Below the pieces are notes generated by a model. That model was not told the DNA's origin and did no database searches. It saw only the letters and a program-made list of their open reading frames with translations. DNA of 47,219 nt, taken from an uncultured Ruminococcus sp. (GTDB lineage Bacteria; Bacillota; Clostridia; Oscillospirales; Ruminococcaceae). How positions within the stretch are numbered: the first letter of the stretch is position 1; each line of letters starts with the position of its first letter. The stretch lies in contig CALANW010000047.1 of the NCBI GenBank assembly GCA_937926145.1, positions 1-47,219 of the forward strand, written 5' to 3'. The position numbers were made by a program, and so were the translations under genes. This document shows positions 33,091 to 41,486 of the stretch, piece by piece.

Positions 33091-33312
33091 TATACTAATT
33101 TTTAAACTGAAAGTATACAAAAAATTAAGCCAAAGCTCGCAGCTGTTTAATACTAAACACCAATAAAATACAGGAAAAAATCTGCGCCGAAATCCAATAT
33201 ATCCGAGATTGTCGGCTTGATTTTTTCCAAATTTTAAATGGTGTTTGGTATAACAGCTTTATATGGCTTTTGCGCCGATTTTTTGTCTGCACTTTAATTG
33301 AAAATTAGTATT
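33091..33312. repeat. TAATACTAA element, family A, split by a family B insertion
   Basis: Left arm 33091-33147 and right arm 33254-33312 match the uninterrupted copy at 43862-43998 and, inverted, the one at 13121-13225. The 106-base insert at 33148-33253 is a family B element. Confidence 0.85.
33148..33253. repeat. TAATACTAA element, family B, nested copy
   Basis: Begins TAATACTAAACACC and ends GGTGTTTGGTATAA. It is the same length (106 bases) and nearly identical to 38469-38574. The core contains AAAAAATCTGCGCCG and a T run. Confidence 0.9.
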
Positions 33313-33319
33313 GATCACT

Positions 33320-33348
33320 TGACAAATTGTTATAATAATAATATAATA
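33320..33348 (+). promoter_or_regulatory. Consensus promoter of the second ATPase/DUF234 gene
   Basis: TTGACA (33320-33325), 17-base spacer, TATAAT (33343-33348), followed by further TATAAT repeats. It begins 8 bases after the family A repeat. Confidence 0.85.
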
Positions 33349-33393
33349 TAATATAAATTAGACTAATTGAAATTATATTAAAGGCGGTGCTTT

Positions 33394-34788
33394 ATGAAAT
33401 TTATCGGCAGAAAAGATGAACTTGCAGCACTTGAACGTGAATATAGGCGTGAAAGCGGCTTCGTTGTTATTTACGGGCGCAGACGTGTTGGCAAAACTAC
33501 ACTTATCAAACAGTTTATAAAGGACAAAAAGGCGCTGTATTTTCTTACAAGTCAGGAATCATCAAAGCAGAATATGGGCAATTTGACTGCCAAAATAGCT
33601 CATTTTACAGGAAGATCATATCTTGAAAACGCTCGGCTTGAAAGCTGGGAGCAAATTTTCAGAATGTTTGCGGAGTATGAGCCCGAGCAGAAAAAAATCC
33701 TTATAATAGATGAATTTCAGTATCTTGTAAAGGCTGACCCTGCATTTCCGTCAATTTTTCAAAATGCTTGGGACGAGATACTGAAAGACCGCAATGTTAT
33801 GGTTATCCTCTGCGGTTCGCATATCAGCATGATGACCTCATCTGTATTAAGTCACAGCAGTCCGCTTTATGGCAGAAGAACTGCACAGATAAGGCTTCGT
33901 CCTCTGCGTTTCACAGAGTTTTCTATGGCTTTTGAAAATGTCAGCTTTGAAGAAAGAGTGAAGATATACGCCGTAACGGGCGGTGTTCCCAAGTATATTG
34001 AATTCTTCGACAATGATGAAACGCTTGAAAAGAATATTGTTGAAAACGTATTTGACAGATCGGGATTTCTGAGCGAAGAACCATCATTCCTGCTCAATAA
34101 TGAAGTCAAAGAAACATCGAGCTATTTTTCGATTCTGAAAGCGATATCAATGGGAAATCACCGCATATCGGATATTGCAACCGTCCTTGAACAGAAAACC
34201 AACGAGCTTTCTCCCTATCTTGCAACGCTTATCGAACTGTTCCTTTTGGAAAAGCGTGTCCCGATAACAGAGAACAATCCCGAAAAAAGCCGCAAAGGAC
34301 TTTATTATATAAACGATAATTTCATAGAATTCTGGTTCAAATTCGTTTATCCTTATAAGGGTGAACTGGAGCTGGATAACATAGAATTCGTAACGGAAAA
34401 GCTTCGGAGCAATTTTATTGATAATCATGTCAGTTTTGTTTTTGAACAGGTTTCAAGGGAACTGCTTGTTGATCTGTGCAGAAACGGAAAGATAGACTTT
34501 AATATTTCCCGAATAGGCTCTTACTGGAACAGCAATACCGAAATAGACGTTGTTGCGGTAGATGAGCAGAACAAGCGCCTGCTTGCAGGCGAGTGCAAAT
34601 TCTATGAAAAGCCTGTTGGAATGAGAGTTTATTCGGAGCTTCTGAAAAAGTGTGAAAGCATAGCGGAATTCAAAAATTATGAAGTCGTTTATGCGATCTT
34701 TTCAAAAAGCGGATTTGACAAAAGGTTAGAGGAGATCGCAAAAGTGAGTGACGGACTTATTCTTATCAATGGGGAGAATGTGGTATAG
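33394..34788 (+). CDS. AAA ATPase with C-terminal DUF234 nuclease-like domain, copy 2
   Basis: A 464-residue paralogue of the minus-strand gene at 8779. Walker A is GRRRVGKTT (28-36), Walker B ILIIDEF (102-108). The C-terminal PD-(D/E)xK-like domain shows E351, TEIDVV with D385, and GECKF with E400 and K402. AAGGCGG lies upstream of the ATG. It is a single-gene unit with its own promoter. Directly after its TAG stop, in the same frame, lies the 3' end of an unrelated zinc-binding protein, which suggests the ATPase gene arrived by insertion. Confidence 0.87.
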   Translation: MKFIGRKDELAALEREYRRESGFVVIYGRRRVGKTTLIKQFIKDKKALYFLTSQESSKQNMGNLTAKIAHFTGRSYLENARLESWEQIFRMFAEYEPEQKKILIIDEFQYLVKADPAFPSIFQNAWDEILKDRNVMVILCGSHISMMTSSVLSHSSPLYGRRTAQIRLRPLRFTEFSMAFENVSFEERVKIYAVTGGVPKYIEFFDNDETLEKNIVENVFDRSGFLSEEPSFLLNNEVKETSSYFSILKAISMGNHRISDIATVLEQKTNELSPYLATLIELFLLEKRVPITENNPEKSRKGLYYINDNFIEFWFKFVYPYKGELELDNIEFVTEKLRSNFIDNHVSFVFEQVSRELLVDLCRNGKIDFNISRIGSYWNSNTEIDVVAVDEQNKRLLAGECKFYEKPVGMRVYSELLKKCESIAEFKNYEVVYAIFSKSGFDKRLEEIAKVSDGLILINGENVV

Positions 34789-34791
34789 CAG

Positions 34792-34914
34792 TTCCATTAC
34801 CCGTCCTGCTCAAGCGTAAAGCAGATGAAAGACAAGAACAAAAAGGAAGTGACAGGCTCGCGTGACGAGATAATCGGAATGGGTTATGATCCTTGCAAGA
34901 GATGTGACCCATAG
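34792..34914 (+). pseudogene. 3' remnant of an Ada-like zinc-binding domain protein
   Basis: After the ATPase stop the same frame is open for 41 codons, from Gln-Phe-His to a TAG at 34912-34914. It reads FHYPSCSSVKQM, then TGSRDEIIGMGYDPCKRCDP: a HxxxC...CxxC zinc site as found at the C terminus of many Firmicute nuclease-like and ComE-type proteins. There is no start codon or ribosome site and the N-terminal part is absent. It is therefore a scar of a gene displaced by the ATPase cassette. Confidence 0.7.
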
Positions 34915-34938
34915 TCTGTAAATAATTTTTAACAAAAC

Positions 34939-34950
34939 TTAAACGTTTAA
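34939..34950. promoter_or_regulatory. LacI-family-like palindrome upstream of glgP
   Basis: TTAAACGTTTAA, a perfect 12-base palindrome with the central CG typical of LacI-family operators, 76 bases before the -35 box. It does not fit the full cre consensus. Confidence 0.45.
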
Positions 34951-35025
34951 CGCCAAAGTTGTATATTATTGGGCATATTCATATTTACGGTCAAAGAATG
35001 AAGCTATATTTGTTTAAAATTACGA

Positions 35026-35054
35026 TTGTAAATTGTGAAAAAATATTGTATAAT
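35026..35054 (+). promoter_or_regulatory. Promoter of glgP
   Basis: TTGTAA (35026-35031), 17-base spacer, TATAAT (35049-35054). The resulting 5' leader is about 170 bases; it contains no structure I recognise. Confidence 0.7.
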
Positions 35055-35230
35055 TAAACGGTAATATGTAGCATTGTATCTTGACGGAAATGATAAATGC
35101 TCATAAAAAGTTTATGATAAGCGCTAAATGTCAGTTGAACTGTAAAGCTGTTTTTCAGCAAACCATAGCTTGTGTCCATATTTTTGTGCAGTTCTGACAG
35201 ACCTTTGGCATAAGAAAGGATCAGTGTGTT

Positions 35231-37627
35231 ATGCAGCCGGTAATCAACAAGGCGGACCTCGAAGAAAAGATCCGCAATACCCTCCAGACTGAGTATAATG
35301 TTACCCCGATCGATGCATCGGACAATCAGATCTACAAGGCACTTTCAACAGTTGTTGTTGAACTTCTCCGTGAAAAGCGCAGAAAGTTCCGCAATCAGGT
35401 TCATTCCGAGGGCAGAAAAGAAGTTTACTACCTCTCAATGGAATTCCTTATGGGACGTTCGCTCAAGACAAGCCTTTTCAATCTTCGCATCAACGATATT
35501 GCTGAAGAGATAATGAAGTCATGGGACGTTAATATCGACAGAATTTATGAATATGAGCCTGACGCAGGACTCGGAAACGGCGGTCTTGGTCGTCTTGCCG
35601 CTTGCTACCTTGACGGTCTTGCAACTGACGGTTATCCTGCAATGGGTTATTCTATCTGCTATGAGTACGGTATCTTCAAGCAGAAGATCGAAGACGGCTG
35701 GCAGACAGAGCTCCCTGACAACTGGCTCCCGGGCGGTGAAACATGGCTCGTTCCTAAGAAGGACAAGACCATTGAAGTTCACTTTGACGGCGAAGTAGTT
35801 GAACACTGGGACGACAAGTACCACCACATTTCCTATAACAACTACAGCACAGTTTATGCTGTTCCTTATGATATGTATGTTCCCGGCTACGACAGCGAGG
35901 GCGTTTCCGTTCTCCGTCTGTGGCAGGCAAAAGCTCCTTCCTTCGATATGCAGATGTTCAATCAGGGCGACTACGCTAAGTCCCTCTCCCAGAACACTAT
36001 TGCACAGGCTATCTCAAAGGTTCTTTACCCGAACGATAACCACCTCGAGGGCAAGTCGCTCCGTCTTCGTCAGCAGTACTTTATGTGTGCAGCTTCTATC
36101 GGAGATATAGTAAACCGCCACATGAGCATCTACGGCACACTCGACAACCTCCACGAAAAGGTTGCTATCCATATCAACGATACCCACCCGACACTTGCTA
36201 TCCCTGAGCTTATGAGAATCCTCCTCGATGACTGCGGATACAACTGGAACAAGGCTTGGCACATCGTTACAAACACATTCGCTTACACGAACCACACAGT
36301 TCTTGCAGAAGCACTTGAAAAGTGGGATATGAACCTCGTTAAGCAGGTAATTCCGCGTATCTTTGCTATCATCGTTGAGATCAACAACCGTTACTGCGCA
36401 GAACTCATGGAGAGAATCGGCGACAGCGCAAAGGTTACAAGAATGTCTATCATTCAGAACAACCAGATCCACATGGCTCTTCTCTGCGTATGCGCTTCAC
36501 ACAGCGTAAACGGCGTTTCAAAGCTCCACTCCGATATCATCAAGCAGGACGTTTTCAGCAACGAGTATGCTGATACACCGTACAAGTTCAAGAACGTTAC
36601 AAACGGTATCGCTTACAGAAGATGGCTCCTCCAGGCTAACCCCGGACTTACCGAGCTTCTTTCCAGCACTATCGGCGACGGCTTCAAGAAGAATGCTGCT
36701 GAACTTTCCAACTTCAACAAGTTTGAAGATGATAAGAAGGTTCTCGACAAGCTCAGCAAGATCAAGCTCGAAAACAAGAAGCGCTTTGCAAAGTATGTAA
36801 AGTCCAACTTCGGCGTTGTTCTTAACACGGACAGCATCTTCGATGTTCAGGTAAAGCGTCTGCACGAATATAAGCGTCAGCACCTCAATGCTCTCAACAT
36901 CATTGCAGAGTATCAGTACCTCCTCGACAATCCGAACGCAGATTTCGTTCCTAAGACATATATCTTCGCTGCAAAGGCTGCACCGGGCTACTACCTTGCA
37001 AAGCAGATCATCAAGATGATCTGGGCACTCGGCGAAGAGATCAGGAAGAACCCTGCTGTAAATAAGAAGCTTCAGGTATTCTTCCTTGAAAACTACTGCG
37101 TAAGCCTTTCCGAACTCCTTATGCCTGCAGCAGAAGTATCTGAGCAGATCTCCCTCGCAGGTAAGGAAGCATCAGGTACGGGCAATATGAAGCTTATGCT
37201 CAACGGCGCGCTCACACTCGGTACTCTCGACGGCGCAAACATCGAGATCAAGGATCAGGTCGGCATCGACAACATCTTCATCTTCGGTATGAACGCTGAC
37301 GAAGTTCTTGCAAAGCAGGCTCAGGGCTACCGTCCGGAAAGCTACTGCGAGAACAACGAAGTTATCGCAAGAGCTATCAACAAGATGTACACAGGCATCA
37401 ACGGCTGCCAGTTTGACGAAGTTGCAAACTCCCTCAAGTTCAAGGATCCTTATATGGTTCTTGCAGACTTTGACGCTTACCAGTCCGCACAGCAGTACAT
37501 TTCCGAATGTTACAAGGACAAGGACAAGTGGAACAAGATGTCCCTCCACAACATCGCAGGCGCAGGCATCTTCTCTGCCGACAGAGCAGTTGAAGATTAC
37601 GCTCGTGATATTTGGAAGCTTAAGTAA
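35231..37627 (+). CDS. glgP: Glycogen/starch phosphorylase
   Basis: This 798-residue PLP enzyme releases glucose-1-phosphate from alpha-1,4-glucan ends. Family stretches include EPDAGLGNGGLGRLAACYLDG, the DTHPT glucan loop, and the PLP-lysine segment EASGTGNMKLMLNGALTLGT. Length is normal. AAGGA lies 11 bases upstream of the ATG. Codon use is strongly biased toward AAG, CTC and GCT, suggesting abundant protein. It is transcribed alone, with an upstream palindrome that may give sugar control. The heptamer array begins one base after its stop. Confidence 0.95.
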   Translation: MQPVINKADLEEKIRNTLQTEYNVTPIDASDNQIYKALSTVVVELLREKRRKFRNQVHSEGRKEVYYLSMEFLMGRSLKTSLFNLRINDIAEEIMKSWDVNIDRIYEYEPDAGLGNGGLGRLAACYLDGLATDGYPAMGYSICYEYGIFKQKIEDGWQTELPDNWLPGGETWLVPKKDKTIEVHFDGEVVEHWDDKYHHISYNNYSTVYAVPYDMYVPGYDSEGVSVLRLWQAKAPSFDMQMFNQGDYAKSLSQNTIAQAISKVLYPNDNHLEGKSLRLRQQYFMCAASIGDIVNRHMSIYGTLDNLHEKVAIHINDTHPTLAIPELMRILLDDCGYNWNKAWHIVTNTFAYTNHTVLAEALEKWDMNLVKQVIPRIFAIIVEINNRYCAELMERIGDSAKVTRMSIIQNNQIHMALLCVCASHSVNGVSKLHSDIIKQDVFSNEYADTPYKFKNVTNGIAYRRWLLQANPGLTELLSSTIGDGFKKNAAELSNFNKFEDDKKVLDKLSKIKLENKKRFAKYVKSNFGVVLNTDSIFDVQVKRLHEYKRQHLNALNIIAEYQYLLDNPNADFVPKTYIFAAKAAPGYYLAKQIIKMIWALGEEIRKNPAVNKKLQVFFLENYCVSLSELLMPAAEVSEQISLAGKEASGTGNMKLMLNGALTLGTLDGANIEIKDQVGIDNIFIFGMNADEVLAKQAQGYRPESYCENNEVIARAINKMYTGINGCQFDEVANSLKFKDPYMVLADFDAYQSAQQYISECYKDKDKWNKMSLHNIAGAGIFSADRAVEDYARDIWKLK

Positions 37628-37660
37628 AATGCGTAATGCTTAATGCTTAATTCGTAATTA
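37628..37660 (+). repeat. Heptamer array AATGCGT/AATGCTT (4-5 units) at the glgP stop
   Basis: Units AATGCGT, AATGCTT, AATGCTT, AATTCGT, then AATTA. The array begins directly after the TAA stop. Confidence 0.9.
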
Positions 37661-37693
37661 AAAGCACGGCTCGGTTTGAGTCGTGCTTTTTGC
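37661..37693 (+). terminator. Terminator after glgP
   Basis: Stem AAAGCACGGCTC / GAGTCGTGCTTT with one mismatch, then TTTT. Confidence 0.85.
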
Positions 37694-37701
37694 TTTATAC
37701 C

Positions 37702-37798
37702 TAATACTAATTAAAACTATAAAAAAATCTGCGCCAAAACTTTGATATATGGTTTTGGCGCAGATTTTTCTATATAGTTTTATTGGAGTTTAGTATTA
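37702..37798. repeat. TAATACTAA element, family C, overlapping the toxin stop
   Basis: A 97-base palindrome with ends TAATACTAATTAAAAC and GGAGTTTAGTATTA. The core stem AAAAATCTGCGCCAAAAC / TTTTGGCGCAGATTTTT has A and T flanks, as in a two-way terminator. Its right end contains the stop codon of the minus-strand toxin gene. Confidence 0.85.
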
Positions 37799-38053
37799 TT
37801 CATAATGATAACGGCAGGAGATTATATACACATTTCCATCTTCGACTTTATATACGACACGGTTCACTTCGTCTATGCGTCTGCTCCAAAATCCGCTGTA
37901 GTTATACTTTAGCGGCTCGGGTTTGCCTATTCCGTCAAAAGGGTCACGGTCAATGTCTTTGATGAGGGCATTGGTTCGTTTGATAGTTTTCTTGTCTTGA
38001 TTGAACCAATACATATAATCGTCCCAAGCTTCGTCTGTCCATACCTTATTCAT
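37796..38053 (-). CDS. Txe/YoeB-family toxin
   Basis: An 85-residue RelE-fold mRNA-cutting toxin that acts on the ribosome. It shows KVWTDEAWDDYMYW at the N terminus, the GKPEPLKYNYSGFWSRRIDEVNRVVY core and the catalytic C terminus CRYHY. The family normally ends at that Tyr; here one extra Glu follows and the TAA comes from the family C repeat. It overlaps the antitoxin gene by 8 bases, the classic coupled arrangement. Active residues are intact. Confidence 0.92.
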   Translation of the reverse strand: MNKVWTDEAWDDYMYWFNQDKKTIKRTNALIKDIDRDPFDGIGKPEPLKYNYSGFWSRRIDEVNRVVYKVEDGNVYIISCRYHYE

Positions 38054-38330
38054 TGGAATCTTCCTCTATCAGTTCGTGAGCTTTGGCTTTGCCCGAGTTG
38101 AGCTGTGCGATAGAACGGTCAAGGTGCGCTGTGTTTGCCTTGCTGTAAAAATAATCATCGGGAGAGTTGTGAAGAGATACCGCGAAAGGAAGTCCCTCGC
38201 ACATAAGTGACTGCTTGATAAACATATTAAAGGCAGTTGTCATATTAAGACCGAGGGAATTGAAAAGCTGTTCGGCTTTGCGCTTGTCATCGGCATCAAG
38301 GCGCATTGTTACACTTGTTGTTTCGGACAT
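38046..38330 (-). CDS. RelB/DinJ-family antitoxin
   Basis: A 94-residue antitoxin. The N-terminal ribbon-helix-helix DNA-binding part reads SVTMRLDADDKRKAEQLFNSLGLNMTTAFNMFIKQS (residues 6-41), followed by the toxin-binding segment. It should neutralise the downstream toxin and repress its own promoter at 38360-38388. GGAG lies upstream of the ATG. Confidence 0.92.
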   Translation of the reverse strand: MSETTSVTMRLDADDKRKAEQLFNSLGLNMTTAFNMFIKQSLMCEGLPFAVSLHNSPDDYFYSKANTAHLDRSIAQLNSGKAKAHELIEEDSNE

Positions 38331-38359
38331 AATATCATCTCCTATCTTTATTTGCTTAC

Positions 38360-38388
38360 ATTGTACATCAAAATGATTACGTTGTCAA
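38360..38388 (-). promoter_or_regulatory. Promoter of the toxin-antitoxin operon
   Basis: On the minus strand TTGACA (38388-38383), 17-base spacer, TACAAT (38365-38360). It lies 30 bases upstream of the antitoxin start. Confidence 0.85.
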
Positions 38389-38415
38389 TACATTTGTAAA
38401 AAATATTGCCATATA

Positions 38416-38446
38416 CAAAAATTCCTCCCCAATCACTTCGGGGAGG
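38416..38446 (-). terminator. Terminator downstream of the rnf operon
   Basis: Stem CCTCCCC / GGGGAGG, with a T run following on the minus strand. It is separated from the rnfB stop by a family B repeat, which may already terminate transcription. Confidence 0.7.
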
Positions 38447-38468
38447 GATAATTCATTTTGTAAGCCTA

Positions 38469-38574
38469 TAATACTAAACACCAATAAAATACAGGAAAAA
38501 ATCTGCGCCGAAATCACATATATCCAAGATTGTCGGCTTGATTTTTTCCAAATTTTAAATGGTGTTTAGTATAA
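38469..38574. repeat. TAATACTAA element, family B
   Basis: Begins TAATACTAAACACC and ends GGTGTTTAGTATAA, 106 bases, close to the nested copy at 33148-33253 with only a few differences. It lies 12 bases from the rnfB stop. Confidence 0.9.
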
Positions 38575-38585
38575 AATCAGCCGAA

Positions 38586-39557
38586 TTACTTGTTTTCTTC
38601 TGCTTTGACCTCAGTTTTAGCTTCAACCTTAGCTTCGGGAGCGGTTTCAGCCTTTACTTCGGGCTTTGGAGCAGGAGCTTCAGCCTTAGGTGCAGCTGTT
38701 GGGGCAGCCGTCTGATTTGCAGGAGCAGCAGGCTTAGGAGCGGCAGGCTTTGCAACCATTACGATGCCGTCGCAGCGCTGGATAGCGTGTGTAGGACAGC
38801 CTGCTACGCACTTGCCGCAGTTCTTACACTTGCTGTAGTCGATGCGAGCAAGGTTGTTTTCAACTGTGATTGCGCCGAACGGGCAGGTCTTTTCGCACTT
38901 TTTACAGCCGATACAGCCGTTCTTGCAGGCTGTACGGGTGTTTTTGCCGATATCCTGTGAGGAGCAGAGAACGTCGATGCGGTTTGTTATATCGTGGACA
39001 ACGATAAGCTGATTTGGGCAAGCCTTTGCGCAAAGTCCGCAGCCGCCGCACTTGGAGCGGTCGATCTTTGCAACGCCGTCTACGATAGAGATAGCGTCAT
39101 GAGTACATTCACGGATACAGTCGCCGTAGCCGAGGCAGCCGTAAGCGCAGGCGCTCTGACCGTTGTAGAAACGCTTTGCGGCCTTACAGGACTGAACGCC
39201 GTCAAACTCGAATTTGTTTTCCGAACGTGCATTGCAGTCGCCATTACAGCGGACAACTGCGATCTTCGGAACGGTTTCCATTGCGGCAACGCCCATAACT
39301 TCTGCAACCTTTTTGGCAACCTCGCTGCCGCCGGGGTTACAGAGGTTCGTTGCAACGCCGTTTTTAACGATAGCTTCGGCATAAGCCGCACAGCCCGAGA
39401 AACCGCATGAACCGCAGTTTACCTGCGGAAGAACTTCGTTTACCTTGTCGATCCTTTCGTCTGTCTTGACTTCAAAAACCTTTGAGCATACTGTAAGAAG
39501 CACACCTGCGAGAAGTCCGATAGCCGCAAAAACAAGGGCAGGAATAATAAAATTCAT
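38586..39557 (-). CDS. rnfB: Rnf complex subunit B (iron-sulfur)
   Basis: A 323-residue membrane-anchored ferredoxin-like subunit that takes electrons from ferredoxin into the Rnf complex. One N-terminal membrane helix (about 3-24) is followed by the CGSCGFSGC cluster motif (48-56) and several CxxCxxCxxxCP ferredoxin motifs (for example CGGCGLCAKACP, CIGCKKCEKTCP, CKNCGKCVAGCP). The C terminus (about 268-323) is a low-complexity Ala/Pro/Lys/Glu tail, longer than the usual end. It is the last gene of the operon, 15 bases after rnfA, with AAGGAGG before its ATG. Confidence 0.95.
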   Translation of the reverse strand: MNFIIPALVFAAIGLLAGVLLTVCSKVFEVKTDERIDKVNEVLPQVNCGSCGFSGCAAYAEAIVKNGVATNLCNPGGSEVAKKVAEVMGVAAMETVPKIAVVRCNGDCNARSENKFEFDGVQSCKAAKRFYNGQSACAYGCLGYGDCIRECTHDAISIVDGVAKIDRSKCGGCGLCAKACPNQLIVVHDITNRIDVLCSSQDIGKNTRTACKNGCIGCKKCEKTCPFGAITVENNLARIDYSKCKNCGKCVAGCPTHAIQRCDGIVMVAKPAAPKPAAPANQTAAPTAAPKAEAPAPKPEVKAETAPEAKVEAKTEVKAEENK

Positions 39558-39572
39558 ATTTCCTTCCTCCTT

Positions 39573-40151
39573 TTAGCTGAACATTCCCGAGAAGCCCATA
39601 AAGCTTACGGAAACGATTGATGCAGCGATAAGTGTTGCAGGAACACCCTTGAACATAGCAGGAGTGTCGGCAGCATTTACTCTCTGACGAACGCCGCTGA
39701 AAATGATGAGCGCAAGGGAGAATCCAAGTCCTGCGCCGACAGCGTTTACGACCGACTGACCGAGGTTGTAGCTGTTGTCGATGTTAAGGATAGTTACGCC
39801 GAGAACTGCGCAGTTCGTTGTGATGAGCGGAAGATAAACGCCGAGAGCCTTATAAAGCGGCGGAACAGCTTTCTTGAGGAACATTTCAACGATCTGAACG
39901 AAGAGTGCGATTATAAGGATAAATGCGACCGTTTTAAGATATTCCAGTCCGAGCGGAACAAGGATAAGCGTATAAACGGGATATGTAGCGAGTGCGGCAC
40001 AAGCCATAACGAATGTTACGGCAGCACCCATTCCGACTGCGCTGTCGAGCTTTTTGGAAACGCCGAGGAATGCGCAGATACCCATAAATTTTGAAAGAAC
40101 GAAGTTGTCAACGAGCATAGCGCTCAAAAGAATAACGAGCAGAGATTTCAT
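39573..40151 (-). CDS. rnfA: Rnf complex subunit A (membrane)
   Basis: A 192-residue membrane subunit with about six hydrophobic helices, related to RnfE. Family stretches are NFVLSKFMGICAFLGVSKK, with the conserved Cys at 27, and TNCAVLGV. RnfA and RnfE form the ion-conducting core and bind an iron-sulfur centre between them. It overlaps rnfE by one base (TGATG). Confidence 0.95.
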   Translation of the reverse strand: MKSLLVILLSAMLVDNFVLSKFMGICAFLGVSKKLDSAVGMGAAVTFVMACAALATYPVYTLILVPLGLEYLKTVAFILIIALFVQIVEMFLKKAVPPLYKALGVYLPLITTNCAVLGVTILNIDNSYNLGQSVVNAVGAGLGFSLALIIFSGVRQRVNAADTPAMFKGVPATLIAASIVSVSFMGFSGMFS

Positions 40152-40837
40152 CAGTCATTTCCTCCTTCTTCATTCTTTTTGTTTATAGTCTGGCATCTTG
40201 AAGCGTTAGGACAGCCTGCGCAGCCGAGTTCCTTCGGAGGAGCTTTCTTTGCGAGCTTGTTTACAACTGCGATGATAACACCGAGTGCGAAGAAGCCGCC
40301 AGCAGGCATAACGAATACTGTCATTGTAACTGGGAGGTGGAGGTCGATGCCGAACCACTGACCCGAGCCGAGGATCTCACGGACGCTTCCCATAAGGAAG
40401 AGCGCGAGAGTGAAGCCAAGACCGCTGCCAAGACCGTCAAGAACGGACTTCCAAGGGTTGTTCTTTGAAGCAAAGGCTTCCGCACGGCCGAGGATAATAC
40501 AGTTAACTGTGATAAGCGAAAGGAACAGTCCAAGGCTGTCGTAAAGCGCAGGAATATAGCCTTTGAGCAGGAATTCGATGAGCGTTACGAAGCTTGCGAT
40601 AACAACGATGAAGCAAGGAAGACGGACTGCCTTTGGGATAATATTTTTAAGCAGGGAAATGGCAAGGTTGGAGCAAACGAGAACGAAAGTAGTCGCAAGT
40701 CCCATACCGATGCCGTTTGAAGCCATTGTTGTAACGGCAAGTGTCGGACACATACCGAGCATTGTAACGAAAACAGGGTTTTCCTTGATTATGCCCTTTA
40801 CAAGCTCGTAAGTATTGGTAGTTTTTTTCTCACTCAC
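40151..40837 (-). CDS. rnfE: Rnf complex subunit E (membrane)
   Basis: A 228-residue membrane subunit homologous to RnfA, with NPVFVTMLGMCPTLAVTTMA near the N terminus and a VNCIILGRAEAFA stretch. The C-terminal tail contains CAGCPNASRC, a small cysteine cluster beyond the last helix that could bind metal. It overlaps rnfG by 8 bases. Confidence 0.94.
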   Translation of the reverse strand: MSEKKTTNTYELVKGIIKENPVFVTMLGMCPTLAVTTMASNGIGMGLATTFVLVCSNLAISLLKNIIPKAVRLPCFIVVIASFVTLIEFLLKGYIPALYDSLGLFLSLITVNCIILGRAEAFASKNNPWKSVLDGLGSGLGFTLALFLMGSVREILGSGQWFGIDLHLPVTMTVFVMPAGGFFALGVIIAVVNKLAKKAPPKELGCAGCPNASRCQTINKKNEEGGND

Positions 40838-41486
40838 TTACGGTCACTCCTTCCATTTCATTGTAGGCATTAAGAGCGAGGGTAACTGCTCTGTATGTGC
40901 CCTTTGAGGAGAATGTTGCGCCTGTGATAGCGTCAAGTTCAAATGTATCGCTTACGGGAGCGGAAGCAGCCTCTTCTTTGAGTGCTTCGATCTCGTCTGC
41001 GCTGCCCCATACGAACTTCTTCGGGGAATTGTCTTCCTCAGAAGCCTTGGGGAGCTTGTCGAATGTAATGCCCTTGAACTGGTCACGGAATTCGGGGAGA
41101 TCTCTTACCTTTGTGCCAAGACCCGGAGTTTCGCCGAGTGAAAGCACGGAAACGCCTGAAACTGCGCCGTTTGCGTCCATTCCGACAAGAACGTGGATAC
41201 CGCCGCTGGAATAGCCGTCAGTGGTAACTTCAAATGCTGCGTTGCCGTTTTCATCGGTGAGAACGCAGGTGATGCCCTCTGGAGCGTAGATAGCGCCGTT
41301 TTCGTCAAGCTTCATAGTGAAGCCGTCCGAAGTGCCGTAAATTTCTTCAAGGCTTGCGAGCATATCGTCTGTGATAACGCCCGTGTTGTCCTTGTAGGTC
41401 GCATCGTGAGCGATAACGAGGAGCGCGCAGGTGATAAGGCAGATAAGCGTAAGCACGAGCGAAGGCTGGATTTTTTCTTTAAACAT
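40830..41486 (-). CDS. rnfG: Rnf complex subunit G (covalent FMN)
   Basis: A 218-residue subunit with one N-terminal membrane helix (about 8-26) and an extracytoplasmic FMN-binding domain. FMN is expected on the Thr of DAITGATFSS near the C terminus, attached by ApbE, which is encoded about 3.6 kb upstream on the same strand. The GETPGLGTKV loop is also typical. It overlaps the stop of rnfD by one base. Confidence 0.95.
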   Translation of the reverse strand: MFKEKIQPSLVLTLICLITCALLVIAHDATYKDNTGVITDDMLASLEEIYGTSDGFTMKLDENGAIYAPEGITCVLTDENGNAAFEVTTDGYSSGGIHVLVGMDANGAVSGVSVLSLGETPGLGTKVRDLPEFRDQFKGITFDKLPKASEEDNSPKKFVWGSADEIEALKEEAASAPVSDTFELDAITGATFSSKGTYRAVTLALNAYNEMEGVTVSE

